In this document: piece after piece, positions 15,020 through 21,509 of the stretch
Layout of the letters: each line of letters begins with the position of its first letter
Numbering within the stretch: position 1 is the stretch's first letter
Origin: a virus
Virus record (IMG/VR): IMGVR_UViG_3300023223_001051
Span: 1 to 30,179 of that record
Reading direction: 5' to 3' (one strand)
DNA: 30,179 nucleotides
Notes under the pieces: generated by a model
Seen by the model: only the letters and a program-made list of their open reading frames with translations
Database searches by the model: none
Told to the model about the DNA's origin: nothing
Position numbers and translations under genes: made by a program

Positions 15020-15403
15020 TCAAGAGGGTTCTATTTTAAGAAGCCCTAGGCTCTTAGCGTAGTTTTCTATGTCTTCTAGCACCCCCGAGAATCCTAGGCC
15101 TGAGAGGCACTGGTGGCCCTCGTTTCCGTACCGCGCGATAACTGTGGGGAACTCAGGGATTATTTCACAGTAATACGCATCAAACCTTTCCCGCCCGGAA
15201 TCATATGTGAAGGTAAACTGGCCCAAATACACACACTCCTCACAATCGTGGTGAAATCGTTTCGCTCTGGGGTCATTCTCATGATCAAAACAACAGGGGG
15301 TCTTTGGGATAACATGAGTCTTACCATCTTTTACACGTACCAAGAATCCGCCATCAACGGAGAAAATTCCTATTTGGCCCTCTTTGATTTCAATACCATC
15401 CAT
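15020..15403 (-). CDS. Cys/His-rich hypothetical protein, possibly metal-binding
   Basis: A 127-residue protein; ATG at 15403 with AAGGAA six nt upstream is preferred to a longer start at 15439. A cluster of putative ligands lies at about residues 37-58: TPCCFDHENDPRAKRFHHDC, then EECVYLGQF, with another Cys at AYYCEI and one at HQCLSG. This suggests one or two zinc ions. The N-terminus (EGQIGIFSVDGGFLVRVKDG) is beta-like. It is the first gene of a two-gene minus operon with the TerS candidate and is driven by a near-consensus sigma28-type promoter about 95 bp upstream. Confidence 0.62.
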   Translation of the reverse strand: MDGIEIKEGQIGIFSVDGGFLVRVKDGKTHVIPKTPCCFDHENDPRAKRFHHDCEECVYLGQFTFTYDSGRERFDAYYCEIIPEFPTVIARYGNEGHQCLSGLGFSGVLEDIENYAKSLGLLKIEPS

Positions 15404-15425
15404 AATAATTTCCTTAAAATGAAAT

Positions 15426-15455
15426 AGGGTGCCGGCCACAATTGACCAGCACCCT
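15426..15455 (-). promoter_or_regulatory. Hairpin in the leader of the 15403 gene
   Basis: AGGGTGC (15426-15432) and GCACCCT (15449-15455) form a 7-bp stem with a 16-nt loop. Read on the minus strand it lies between the sigma28-type promoter and the ATG at 15403. On the plus strand it is followed by TTCTTT and could act as a weak terminator for antisense transcripts. Either reading is tentative. Confidence 0.3.
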
Positions 15456-15498
15456 TTCTTTGGAGAAAATCAAGTCGAAAGCATCAACTATAAACCTC

Positions 15499-15525
15499 TT
15501 ATCGGTATAAGACAGAATAACTTTA
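15499..15525 (-). promoter_or_regulatory. Sigma28 (FliA)-type promoter
   Basis: Minus strand: TAAAGTTA (15525-15518), 11 nt, ACCGATAA (15506-15499): 14 of 16 consensus positions, exact spacing. A copy of the promoter at 13224 with the same spacer (32 of 35 bases identical). It faces the Cys/His-rich gene and the TerS candidate. Confidence 0.8.
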
Positions 15526-15547
15526 GGCTTTTATTGTAACTCATTGA

Positions 15548-15754
15548 TCACTCAAGTTTATTACTTTTAGCTCTATTCTCTTTTGCAGTAAGGATTTGCA
15601 AGTTCCAAGGGACATGTAGCCCACTCACCGTCTTACCCTGGAGCGGATGAATGTGGTCAACATGATGGGCAATACCAGTGAGGTCTGTGAGATCCCCAGC
15701 GAGAACATAGAAAGCAAGCATCTCTCTTTTATGGGCATAATAATTGCATTTTTT
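15548..15754 (-). pseudogene. HNH homing endonuclease remnant (C-terminal part)
   Basis: The minus frame from 15754 to the stop at 15550-15548 reads 68 residues ending in [19 protein letters not shown], then [18 protein letters not shown]: the H-V-D-H and N-L-x-x-x-x-x-x-x-N core of phage HNH nucleases of the GLHVPWNLQ type. The catalytic core looks intact, but the frame is closed upstream by TGA at 15757-15755 and no ribosome binding site precedes the only ATG (15721). Family members usually have about 30-60 more N-terminal residues. I infer a 5'-truncated, probably inactive free-standing nuclease. It lies directly upstream of the endolysin, on the opposite strand. Confidence 0.62.
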
Positions 15755-15820
15755 TCACCTATACCCTCCCTTTTTGTGCTAATGTACCACATAAGTAACC
15801 CCAATCATAGGAGATATATT

Positions 15821-16213
15821 TTGTACACATACAGCACTAGAAGTAAAAAAGAACTTAGCACCGTTCACAGGGATCTACAGTTACTTATGGAAGTAGCTCT
15901 AAAGATAGGGTTATTTGACCTAACAGTTATCAAAGGCACTAGAACCTTCTTCAGGCAGAAATTCCTATTTGCAACTGGGGCAACAAAGACAATGGATAGT
16001 AGACACCTTACCGGTCACGCGGTGGATATCGGTATCTTTAAAGGTGGTAAGATCGATTATGAGGATGAACAGGCTTATTATGTCTTGGCAGGTCTTATCT
16101 ACACCCTAGCCGCTCAATTGGGCATTAAGGTGCGTTGGGGCGGGAATTGGGATAAAGATACCGATATGAATGATCAAAACTTTAACGATCTAGTCCACTG
16201 GGAACTTGTTTAA
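15821..16213 (+). CDS. Endolysin, peptidase M15 (VanY / L-alanyl-D-glutamate peptidase type)
   Basis: A 130-residue zinc peptidase that would cut peptide cross-bridges of peptidoglycan for lysis. The start is TTG at 15821, chosen because AGGAGA (15809-15814) lies six nt upstream and because the protein then begins MYTYSTRSKKELSTVHRDL, the usual N-terminus of phage M15 endolysins. In-frame ATGs at 15782 and 15647 would add residues with no family match and run antisense into the HNH remnant. Zinc ligands are visible: SRHLTGHAVD (His62, Asp69) and DLVHWELV (His126). No signal peptide, so it would depend on a holin; small two-span proteins at 19447 or 22561 are possible partners, but neither is adjacent. 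Confidence 0.88.
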   Translation: MYTYSTRSKKELSTVHRDLQLLMEVALKIGLFDLTVIKGTRTFFRQKFLFATGATKTMDSRHLTGHAVDIGIFKGGKIDYEDEQAYYVLAGLIYTLAAQLGIKVRWGGNWDKDTDMNDQNFNDLVHWELV

Positions 16214-16241
16214 TAAACACGTCTTTTTGACGATGCCTAAT

Positions 16242-16466
16242 TTAAGCCCACATCGTTGCTTTCCCTGATTTAAACCCATGTCGATAAGCATTGTCAATCG
16301 CAAGAAAAAAATAGTGCCATTCCCGCTCCGTTAATTGCGCGTCTAATGCACCTATAGGTAGACAGCCCTCAATCAAAGAAATTCTGTCCTCACTGTGGTA
16401 AAAGTCTTCAAGTAATTTTTCTTTAGCAGATTGCTTGAATTTAGCAAGATTCATTTTAATACTCAT
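16242..16466 (-). CDS. Small hypothetical protein
   Basis: A 74-residue protein; ATG at 16466 has GGAG ten nt upstream. A second ATG four codons later is also possible. Sequence: basic N-terminus (MSIKMNLAKFKQSAKEKLL), then a mixed region with REWHYFFLAIDNAYRHGFK. No family recognised. It has its own sigma28-type promoter (16509-16535) and is convergent with the endolysin gene. Confidence 0.62.
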   Translation of the reverse strand: MSIKMNLAKFKQSAKEKLLEDFYHSEDRISLIEGCLPIGALDAQLTEREWHYFFLAIDNAYRHGFKSGKATMWA

Positions 16467-16508
16467 AGGTATTAATCTCCATTGGTTTATTTTCAATTTC
16501 AATTATAC

Positions 16509-16535
16509 TTATCGGTAGAGCTCTGGAAAACTTTA
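16509..16535 (-). promoter_or_regulatory. Sigma28 (FliA)-type promoter
   Basis: Minus strand: TAAAGTTT (16535-16528), 11 nt, ACCGATAA (16516-16509): 15 of 16 consensus positions with exact spacing. ATG of the target gene is at 16466. A CCCTAATAGGG palindrome (16538-16548) begins three bases upstream of its -35 element, so binding there could control it. Confidence 0.82.
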
Positions 16536-16537
16536 GC

Positions 16538-16560
16538 CCCTAATAGGGTTTGAGGCCACT
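16538..16560 (+). repeat. 23-bp inverted repeat, left arm
   Basis: The exact reverse complement of 16824-16846. It starts with CCCTAATAGGG, continues TTTGAGGCCACT, and so joins the palindrome motif to an iteron half. Arms are 263 bp apart. Confidence 0.88.
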
Positions 16561-16823
16561 GAGGCCACATTTTGACCACCAGTAAATAATTTTTGCCCGA
16601 ATTCGTTAGTGAAGCCAGGGGGTTAAGGAAAGTGGCCTCAGTGGCCAAAAAATACCCCCCTTTCAAACATATATAATACACATATACCCCATATTCTATT
16701 TTTTCAATCTAAAGTCTTTAAGAAATGAATAATGAGGCCACTGAGGCCACTTTGCTCTAACCTTTTGACGTTAATAGGTAATTCGGGATTTTCGGTGGCC
16801 AGTGGTGGTCAAAAAGTGGTACA

Positions 16824-16846
16824 AGTGGCCTCAAACCCTATTAGGG
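16824..16846 (-). repeat. 23-bp inverted repeat, right arm
   Basis: The reverse complement of 16538-16560. It is followed at once by another GAGGCCAC unit (16846-16853) and GGCCACTT (16858-16865). Confidence 0.88.
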
Positions 16847-16903
16847 AGGCCACTTTCGGCCACTTCGTGTCAATATATATAGCCTCTTTTCATACTCACG
16901 GCA

Positions 16904-16935
16904 CCTATTAGGGGCTGACAACCTCCCTAATAGGG
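16904..16935. promoter_or_regulatory. Paired CCCTAATAGGG-type palindromes upstream of the AbrB-like gene (putative operators)
   Basis: CCTATTAGGG at 16905-16914 and CCCTAATAGGG at 16925-16935; further copies at 16538-16548 and 16836-16846. The last unit ends two bases before the -35 of the sigma70 promoter at 16938. The spacing of 21 bp between the two units is two helical turns, as for cooperative operator sites. The binding protein is not known; the AbrB-like product of the next gene is the obvious candidate. Confidence 0.55.
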
Positions 16936-16937
16936 GA

Positions 16938-16966
16938 TTGACAGTTACCTCTGATCCCGCTAGTAT
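16938..16966 (+). promoter_or_regulatory. Sigma70-type promoter for the AbrB-like gene
   Basis: TTGACA (16938-16943), 17 nt, TAGTAT (16961-16966). Consensus -35 and spacing, -10 with two changes. The transcription start would be near 16973, 25 bp before the ATG. Confidence 0.75.
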
Positions 16967-16997
16967 CTAGGCAGTACTTAACTAAAAGGGTTTACAT

Positions 16998-17156
16998 ATG
17001 AAGAAAGAGATTAGATTAATCGACGGACAAGGACGGGTCACTTTAGGAAAAAGCTGGGCAAGTAAGGTTGTATCATTAGATATCAATGGGTCGGTTATTA
17101 CTATCAGGGAACAAGTAGTAAAGAATGTAAATGAGGGTGATTTTTTCGACAGCTAG
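16998..17156 (+). CDS. AbrB / MazE-like small DNA-binding protein
   Basis: A 52-residue protein with ATG at 16998 and AAAAGGG upstream. MKKEIRLIDGQGRVTLGKSW matches the swapped-hairpin AbrB pattern (ID-x-x-GR-(I/V)-T-L), used by transition-state regulators and MazE-type antitoxins to bind DNA as dimers. The rest (SLDINGSVITIRE and a short acidic tail) completes the beta-fold. There is no toxin gene next to it, so a stand-alone regulator is more likely than an antitoxin. It lies behind a good sigma70 promoter and two palindromes, which suggests autoregulation and perhaps control of the origin region. Its stop overlaps the convergent primase-helicase stop by 4 bp. Confidence 0.68.
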   Translation: MKKEIRLIDGQGRVTLGKSWASKVVSLDINGSVITIREQVVKNVNEGDFFDS

Positions 17157-19249
17157 TCAGCCATGAAGTCTACAAATTCTGGGTCTACTGGGACGAAGCC
17201 CCTGGACCTAACACCGTTTTCTTGGTGTCTTGACCATTGCCAACCTATTGCATCAAAGTGTCTTTTCATTGTCTGACTACTGATCTGTCTAGTGGGGAAT
17301 TCAATTCGGAACTTGCGCTTAATATCGTCTATTTGAATAAAAGTTACGCCCGCTGCTATGCGGCCATTAAGGTAGTTTTTAACGCTCTCTTCGAATGCAG
17401 ATACAACACGTCGGCTTTCCTGATACCGTTTTGCTAAGGCCATAACTTCATTCGAGAACATTAGGAACTTATCCTCTTTACCCTCTGCATTATATAGATG
17501 CATAGCCTCGGCAAATATTTGATCCCGCACTAATTTAAGTTCTTCAATTAGAAGTTCACCTGTTTGCACAGGTAGGAAGCGGCGGTTGCCTGTAGTATCT
17601 TGAAGATAAAACTCATCGTTAGTTGTACCAATGAAAACGCAACCCCTGGCTACATCTTCGGTAACGCTACTATATGGCCTACGAAATCTATCGTGGGTTT
17701 TTGTGACGAAAGCTTTTAGAGTGTTGGGGTCTTTTTTGGCGAACCTAGATAGCTCGGGGAGTTCTATTAACCATTTGCCCTCAAGTGTCATTGCCATATC
17801 TTTTTTGTTGCCGACTGTTAGCGGGTCCTCATCTGAGTCCCAAGGTGAAGCCAGAACTTTACATAAGGCGGATTTACGTGACCCTTGGGGTCCTTCCATT
17901 ATGAGCATGTAATCGGATTTACAGCCAGGCTTAAACGCACGTTTTACCATTGCTTTGATTAAGTGGACACCGATTGCCCTTGTGTAAACACTGTCCTCAC
18001 ATCCTGTATATTTTGGCAACCATGTATCCAACCGATTAACCCCGTCCCACTCACGATTATTTAAGTAGTCTCGGATCGGATGTTTTTGGAATTCTTTGCG
18101 GGCTAAAGCTGACTTAAATGCGCTATTAAACCGAGCCTCTGGGAGCTCATATCCTGCGCGGGCAATGTGTTCATGGAAGGCCTTTTCATGATTATCTGAC
18201 CAATATCTAGCCTCTTGTGCCCAAGGTAACCCCCCATTAAATTTGATTAAGTGGTCATTTATGTCAAGGTAGATATCAGTTCTCCGTAAGAAAAATCGGA
18301 GCACTTTACCTGAATTGACAGTGTTTACTACTGCGTCATCGTTTCTGTCACGTTGAAGCGTATTTTCAAACTTAACTAACTCATTGCCGTTGTCGACAAT
18401 GACTTGAACATCTGCAAAATCATCCGTCGCCCTGGCCTTTGGTATTATAGCCCCTACGGTTTTCATAATTTTTTTCAGGTAATGGAAATTTATGGCTCCG
18501 TCAGTGAAGCCGCCCCAAGTCCTTCTGCATTGACCAGATTCGTAGTCACTGTCATATTTTGGGTCCGTCCGAGTCCAGTCGACCCATAAATCTAGCGCTT
18601 CCTCCGACCCCCCGCTACCGGAATGGACCGCCATACCTACATTCAACCAATCGTCTCTGTCCAGACCGATTGGGGATATATTGTATAAATGCTCTTTTAT
18701 CGTGTCTATTGCTACGTGTACAGTGCCCGCGTTTGTTCCTGAATACTTCTTTTCTACGCATTTAAGAAGACTCAAGGGCGCATGTAGTGGCAGGCCATCG
18801 GTAATTATGGTGTACTCACCGCCATCTATGGTGCAGCCAGGGGCCAAAACCTGGCTACCTTTTGTTTTAAATTCTATTATGTTCTGCCATCGGTCCTTAT
18901 TATATCTATGAATCTTGACAGTTGGGTCTTTTTTTAGGTATATATGGAGGCCACCGCTTATAGTCCTAACAGTCAGGGCGTCTTTGATGCCGAACTCATC
19001 TAAAAACTCTTGAACATATCCCTCGACATCGTCATCCGTGTAATTTTTTGTATCAAAATCAACTACGAGGTCAGTATCTTGCAGCAAAACGCCGATGTTG
19101 TGGCCTTTTGCGATGAATTCCTTTATTTCTTCTAGTGAGTGATTTGAGTTTGGCCAATCTGTAGACAGCGGAATTTTGGCATTAGAGTGCAAAGGAACAT
19201 ATTTGCCCTTGAATCCATTGTTAAATTTTTCAAAATGGGTTAAATTCAA
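17153..19249 (-). CDS. Bifunctional primase-polymerase / VirE-type helicase
   Basis: A 698-residue replication protein. N-terminal Prim-Pol domain (about 1-170): YVPLHSNAKIPLSTDWPN, VVDFDTK (metal-binding D-x-D) and GGLHIYLKK. A PriCT-like linker follows at about 205-265 (LDRDDWLNVGMAVHSGSGGS). The C-terminal VirE/PF05272-type ATPase begins near REWDGVNRLDTWLPKY; Walker A is EGPQGSRKSAL at about 452-462, Walker B KWLIELPEL, and TTNDEFYLQDTTGNRRFLPV contains the sensor and arginine finger. It would unwind the origin and lay primers. TTG at 19249 is the start; AAAAGG lies about six nt upstream, and an in-frame stop lies further upstream. Convergent with the AbrB-like gene. Confidence 0.88.
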   Translation of the reverse strand: MNLTHFEKFNNGFKGKYVPLHSNAKIPLSTDWPNSNHSLEEIKEFIAKGHNIGVLLQDTDLVVDFDTKNYTDDDVEGYVQEFLDEFGIKDALTVRTISGGLHIYLKKDPTVKIHRYNKDRWQNIIEFKTKGSQVLAPGCTIDGGEYTIITDGLPLHAPLSLLKCVEKKYSGTNAGTVHVAIDTIKEHLYNISPIGLDRDDWLNVGMAVHSGSGGSEEALDLWVDWTRTDPKYDSDYESGQCRRTWGGFTDGAINFHYLKKIMKTVGAIIPKARATDDFADVQVIVDNGNELVKFENTLQRDRNDDAVVNTVNSGKVLRFFLRRTDIYLDINDHLIKFNGGLPWAQEARYWSDNHEKAFHEHIARAGYELPEARFNSAFKSALARKEFQKHPIRDYLNNREWDGVNRLDTWLPKYTGCEDSVYTRAIGVHLIKAMVKRAFKPGCKSDYMLIMEGPQGSRKSALCKVLASPWDSDEDPLTVGNKKDMAMTLEGKWLIELPELSRFAKKDPNTLKAFVTKTHDRFRRPYSSVTEDVARGCVFIGTTNDEFYLQDTTGNRRFLPVQTGELLIEELKLVRDQIFAEAMHLYNAEGKEDKFLMFSNEVMALAKRYQESRRVVSAFEESVKNYLNGRIAAGVTFIQIDDIKRKFRIEFPTRQISSQTMKRHFDAIGWQWSRHQENGVRSRGFVPVDPEFVDFMAD

Positions 19250-19316
19250 TAAGTGCCTTTTTCCTTCAGGTCGCCTTAGTTTTCTGAGGTGGCCCCTTTT
19301 CGTCTAGTGAGTAACA

Positions 19317-19346
19317 GTTCTACTCTATGCCCCACTAGTTTGTCAA
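19317..19346 (-). promoter_or_regulatory. Possible sigma70-type promoter for the primase-helicase gene
   Basis: Minus strand TTGACA (19346-19341), 18 nt, TAGAAC (19322-19317). The -35 is consensus, the -10 has two mismatches. About 68 bp before the TTG start. Divergent from the sigma28-type promoter at 19375. Confidence 0.42.
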
Positions 19347-19374
19347 GGTATTCCAATATGATATACGAAAGTCC

Positions 19375-19401
19375 TAAAGTTTTATTCAAAACCACCGATA
19401 A
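19375..19401 (+). promoter_or_regulatory. Sigma28 (FliA)-type promoter of the early / replication region
   Basis: TAAAGTTT (19375-19382), 11 nt, ACCGATAA (19394-19401): 15 of 16 consensus positions, exact spacing. 45 bp before the ATG at 19447. It would start the long plus-strand transcript of small genes. Confidence 0.83.
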
Positions 19402-19446
19402 GTTAAAAGTAAGCGGGGCAATTAAGCCTTTTTAAACGGGTGAACT

Positions 19447-19656
19447 ATGATATACTATAGGCTAATATGTGAAATGATTGGGGCAATAGTCGTGCCCGCC
19501 GTATGTGGTATTAGCATAGGCGCGTTAACAGACTACATGAGATCTCTACCTAGCCCTTACAATTTTATATCTATTTTTTTGGCGGTTACGGCTATAGTTT
19601 CTGTATCTGCAACGATATGGTTAATAACAAAACAAAGGAAAATGCTATGCAAGTAA
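19447..19656 (+). CDS. Small two-span membrane protein
   Basis: A 69-residue protein with two hydrophobic segments, about residues 8-28 (CEMIGAIVVPAVCGISIGAL) and 41-61 (ISIFLAVTAIVSVSATIWLI), joined by a short polar loop and followed by a basic tail (KQRKMLCK). That topology fits class II holins, but the gene is first in an early-type operon, not beside the endolysin, so other membrane roles such as superinfection exclusion are equally possible. The ribosome binding site is weak (GGGTGA). Overlaps the next gene by 10 bp. Confidence 0.58.
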   Translation: MIYYRLICEMIGAIVVPAVCGISIGALTDYMRSLPSPYNFISIFLAVTAIVSVSATIWLITKQRKMLCK

Positions 19657-19952
19657 AAGTTAAATTCGGTGACACAATTCTTTTATCATTAGGCGGTGGA
19701 CTTTTCAGAGAAATTTCTTACGACCGCTTGAAAGACAATTTCGAACGTGTTAAAAAGTACAACCAAACTAAAGTCGGGGCGGTGTCTAGAGCTGTAAAAC
19801 TCTATGACTACGCAAAACGAAATGGGAAATTTACTAACGGTGCTAAAACTACCCCCGAGAGTTTAGCTAGAATGGCATCCACAATCACAGGGAAAATAAT
19901 GGCTCTCGATCCACATGAACACGCGCAGTTTAAAGGTTGGATGTCGAAATGA
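19647..19952 (+). CDS. Hypothetical phage protein
   Basis: A 101-residue basic protein; ATG at 19647 follows AAGGA by about seven nt. It begins MQVKVKFGDTILLSLGGGLF (a beta hairpin) and continues with a helical, Lys-rich middle (DRLKDNFERVKKY; SRAVKLYDYAKRNGKF). No family recognised. Its stop overlaps the ATG of the HD-domain gene (ATGA), so the two are translationally coupled. Confidence 0.65.
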   Translation: MQVKVKFGDTILLSLGGGLFREISYDRLKDNFERVKKYNQTKVGAVSRAVKLYDYAKRNGKFTNGAKTTPESLARMASTITGKIMALDPHEHAQFKGWMSK

Positions 19953-20491
19953 TTAAGATGCAGATGCGGTCTGGGACCGTAGTAGATATCTTGGCTTTAA
20001 AGCCAAGTGACTTTAACATTCGAGATATAGCTCACTCTTTGAACCACATATGCAGGTTTAACGGGCATACTTCGAAGTTTTATTCAGTTGCGCAGCACAG
20101 TCTGCATGTCTCTGAATTAATGAGGCAGGCAGGCTACTCTCCTATACTAGTCCTGATGGGACTTTTACATGACGCCCATGAAGCATTCACGGGAGATATG
20201 GTCACTCCGATGAAAAAATTATTCCCTTACTTTGAGGTGATTTCTAACAATATACAAGATGTGATCTGGAAGAAATATGGACTAAACCCTTCAAGTGCGG
20301 ACACCGCAATTATTAAAGAGTACGACACGATGTCACTGCTAATTGAGGCAAAATATCTAATGGGTGACCCGCAATGGGCAAGAGACATCGAGGTGTTAGT
20401 AGCGGGGCATATACTGCCGTCGCGCACCCGCGCCAAGCTAGACTTTATAAATACTTTTGACTACTTAGTTGAGGAGATTGAGAGTGAGTAA
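19949..20491 (+). CDS. HD-domain phosphohydrolase (YfbR-like)
   Basis: A 180-residue HD-superfamily metal-dependent phosphohydrolase. The motif set is complete: H...HD at VAQHSLHVSE (His50) and LLHDAHEAF (His74, Asp75), with a downstream Asp in AIIKEYDTMSLLIEA. The RFNGHTSKFYSVAQHS opening is typical of the YfbR / 5'-nucleotidase group that removes phosphate from dNMPs, which would fit phage nucleotide metabolism; the exact substrate is inference. The ATG at 19949 overlaps the previous stop; an in-frame TTG four codons earlier is unlikely. Confidence 0.82.
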   Translation: MIKMQMRSGTVVDILALKPSDFNIRDIAHSLNHICRFNGHTSKFYSVAQHSLHVSELMRQAGYSPILVLMGLLHDAHEAFTGDMVTPMKKLFPYFEVISNNIQDVIWKKYGLNPSSADTAIIKEYDTMSLLIEAKYLMGDPQWARDIEVLVAGHILPSRTRAKLDFINTFDYLVEEIESE

Positions 20492-20573
20492 ACTAGTAGT
20501 AGGCCCTAAACCAACAAAATTATGGTTTGAAGACAGGATTGAAGAGATGTCTAACCGAAAGGAAACGAAATGA
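20484..20573 (+). CDS. Very small hypothetical protein (29 aa)
   Basis: GTG at 20484 overlaps the HD gene by 8 bp, with AGGAG seven nt upstream. The product is 29 residues with a MSKLVVGPKPTKLWF start and a charged tail, ending in TGA that overlaps the next ATG by 4 bp. Spacing and couplings on both sides argue for translation; otherwise it may simply serve to couple its neighbours. Confidence 0.48.
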   Translation: MSKLVVGPKPTKLWFEDRIEEMSNRKETK

Positions 20574-20782
20574 TTAACGCTAATGATAAAGCTGATGTGC
20601 ATCGTATTTTAAATAATTTTGCACGTGTTCCTGGATGGAATGCCACGATGAATTCAGACCAGGTTGATTACTTATTTCAGAATCATTCTGACACGATTTT
20701 TTGTAGGGGTTATTTACGTAGGATTGTGGCAAAGTCTATCACGAATAAAACGTACACAGTTAAAACGGAGCCATTTCTATGA
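20570..20782 (+). CDS. Small hypothetical protein
   Basis: A 70-residue protein, ATG at 20570 with AAAGGA six nt upstream. It reads MINANDKADVHRILNNFARV and then a mixed region ending NKTYTVKTEPFL. No domain recognised. Coupled at both ends by ATGA overlaps. Confidence 0.62.
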   Translation: MINANDKADVHRILNNFARVPGWNATMNSDQVDYLFQNHSDTIFCRGYLRRIVAKSITNKTYTVKTEPFL

Positions 20783-20949
20783 TTTTATCTAAAAAAGAAG
20801 TTGAAGGATTTAAAAAAGCAGCCGAGCCTTTGATGAAATGGATGGCTGAAAACTTACATCCACACACAACGGCGATTGTTGATCAAGGCCGGGCTGAACT
20901 ACTTGAAGGAAAATGTGCTCATGTGACCGAGGAGTTTATTTTAGATTGA
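20779..20949 (+). CDS. Small hypothetical protein (56 aa)
   Basis: ATG at 20779 overlaps the previous stop (ATGA), with CGGAG eight nt upstream. The product is 56 residues, mostly helical (SKKEVEGFKKAAEPLMKWMA; then RAELLEGKCAHVTEEFILD). No family recognised. Confidence 0.58.
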   Translation: MILSKKEVEGFKKAAEPLMKWMAENLHPHTTAIVDQGRAELLEGKCAHVTEEFILD

Positions 20950-20978
20950 TGACTATTCAACAAACAGAGGGTAAATGA

Positions 20979-21116
20979 ATGAGTTGTGAATCTTGTCAGA
21001 CACCAAAAGTCGAAGTTGAATATTGCGATAGGTGCAAACTTAATCTTTGCAAAATTTGTGATGAAGATCCTGATCATGCTGACAGTCACGACAACGTTCA
21101 AAATACAGATGATTAA
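20979..21116 (+). CDS. B-box-like small zinc-binding protein (45 aa)
   Basis: ATG at 20979 with AGAGGG seven nt upstream. The 45-residue product has the ligand order C-x2-C-x9-C-x2-C-x4-C-x2-C followed by acidic residues and two His (MSCESCQTPKVEVEYCDRC; then LCKICDEDPDHADSHDN). This closely follows a B-box type zinc finger, better known from eukaryotic TRIM proteins and occasional in bacteria and viruses. Two zinc ions are likely; partner or target unknown. Confidence 0.62.
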   Translation: MSCESCQTPKVEVEYCDRCKLNLCKICDEDPDHADSHDNVQNTDD

Positions 21117-21135
21117 GGAACCTGAGGAAATATAA

Positions 21136-21417
21136 ATGAAGAAAACTAAGCATACTATAGTTGAGATTCACCCTGATGTGTTTTTTCACATGTTAGGGCT
21201 ACCCGACGAAGTTAAGTACGAGGGATGTGTGATTTCTTGGCGTCACGGTAGACAAGTAATTGAAATGGGGCTTTCGGGTGAAGGGCTGAGTAAAGAATTT
21301 ATTGCCCTCGAAGGTAGCGAACCCAAACGTGCAATTATACATCTTGACCAACTATACGATGAGAAAACTAACCGAAAATCCGTTGCTTTTAAGGGGATAG
21401 CTCCAGTTGAGTACTGA
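21136..21417 (+). CDS. Hypothetical phage protein
   Basis: A 93-residue protein, ATG at 21136 with GAGGA seven nt upstream. Beta-rich pattern in the middle (GCVISWRHGRQVIEMGLSGE) with several His residues. No domain recognised. It is the last gene before a gap of about 90 bp that holds no clear promoter. Confidence 0.62.
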   Translation: MKKTKHTIVEIHPDVFFHMLGLPDEVKYEGCVISWRHGRQVIEMGLSGEGLSKEFIALEGSEPKRAIIHLDQLYDEKTNRKSVAFKGIAPVEY

Positions 21418-21509
21418 AAAGATAAATATTTCAACTAACAAGTGCTAGGTAGAATCTAAAAAGTGTGTTACCCTCCGCTTCACGTAATAACTTAGAAAAG
21501 GAAAAAGCC

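Larger units (their letters stand above)
16538..16936. other. Repeat-rich non-coding region, candidate replication origin
   Basis: The stretch 16536-16997 holds no gene that I can support. It contains GGCCAC-type iterons: GAGGCCACTGAGGCCAC at 16552-16568 and 16734-16750, the reverse form GTGGCCTCAGTGGCC at 16632-16646, and single GGCCAC/GTGGCC units at about 16794-16800, 16825-16830, 16848-16853 and 16858-16863. A 23-bp perfect inverted repeat joins 16538-16560 to 16824-16846. An AT-rich block (16661-16735, with several TATA runs) lies between repeats. Iterons, a long inverted repeat and an AT-rich block next to the primase-helicase gene are what a phage origin usually shows; that function is inference. 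Confidence 0.55.

Noticed and set aside
15647-15820. N-terminal extension of the endolysin with a hydrophobic stretch (possible signal-anchor)
   Set aside because: The segment is antisense to the HNH remnant, has no ribosome binding site, and a TTG with AGGAGA at ideal distance gives a family-typical N-terminus.
16499-16681. 60-residue minus-strand frame in the repeat region
   Set aside because: It is made largely of the GGCCAC repeats, has no ribosome binding site and overlaps the sigma28-type promoter and origin candidate.
16538-16936. CRISPR-like array
   Set aside because: The repeats are short, occur in both orientations and at irregular spacing, with no spacer units of constant length.
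16998-17156. Toxin-antitoxin module based on the AbrB/MazE-like protein
   Set aside because: No toxin gene lies on either side; the convergent gene is the primase-helicase.
21022-21030. GCGATAGG inside the B-box-like gene as another sigma28 -10 box
   Set aside because: No TAAAG box at 11-12 nt upstream and the site is inside a coding region.
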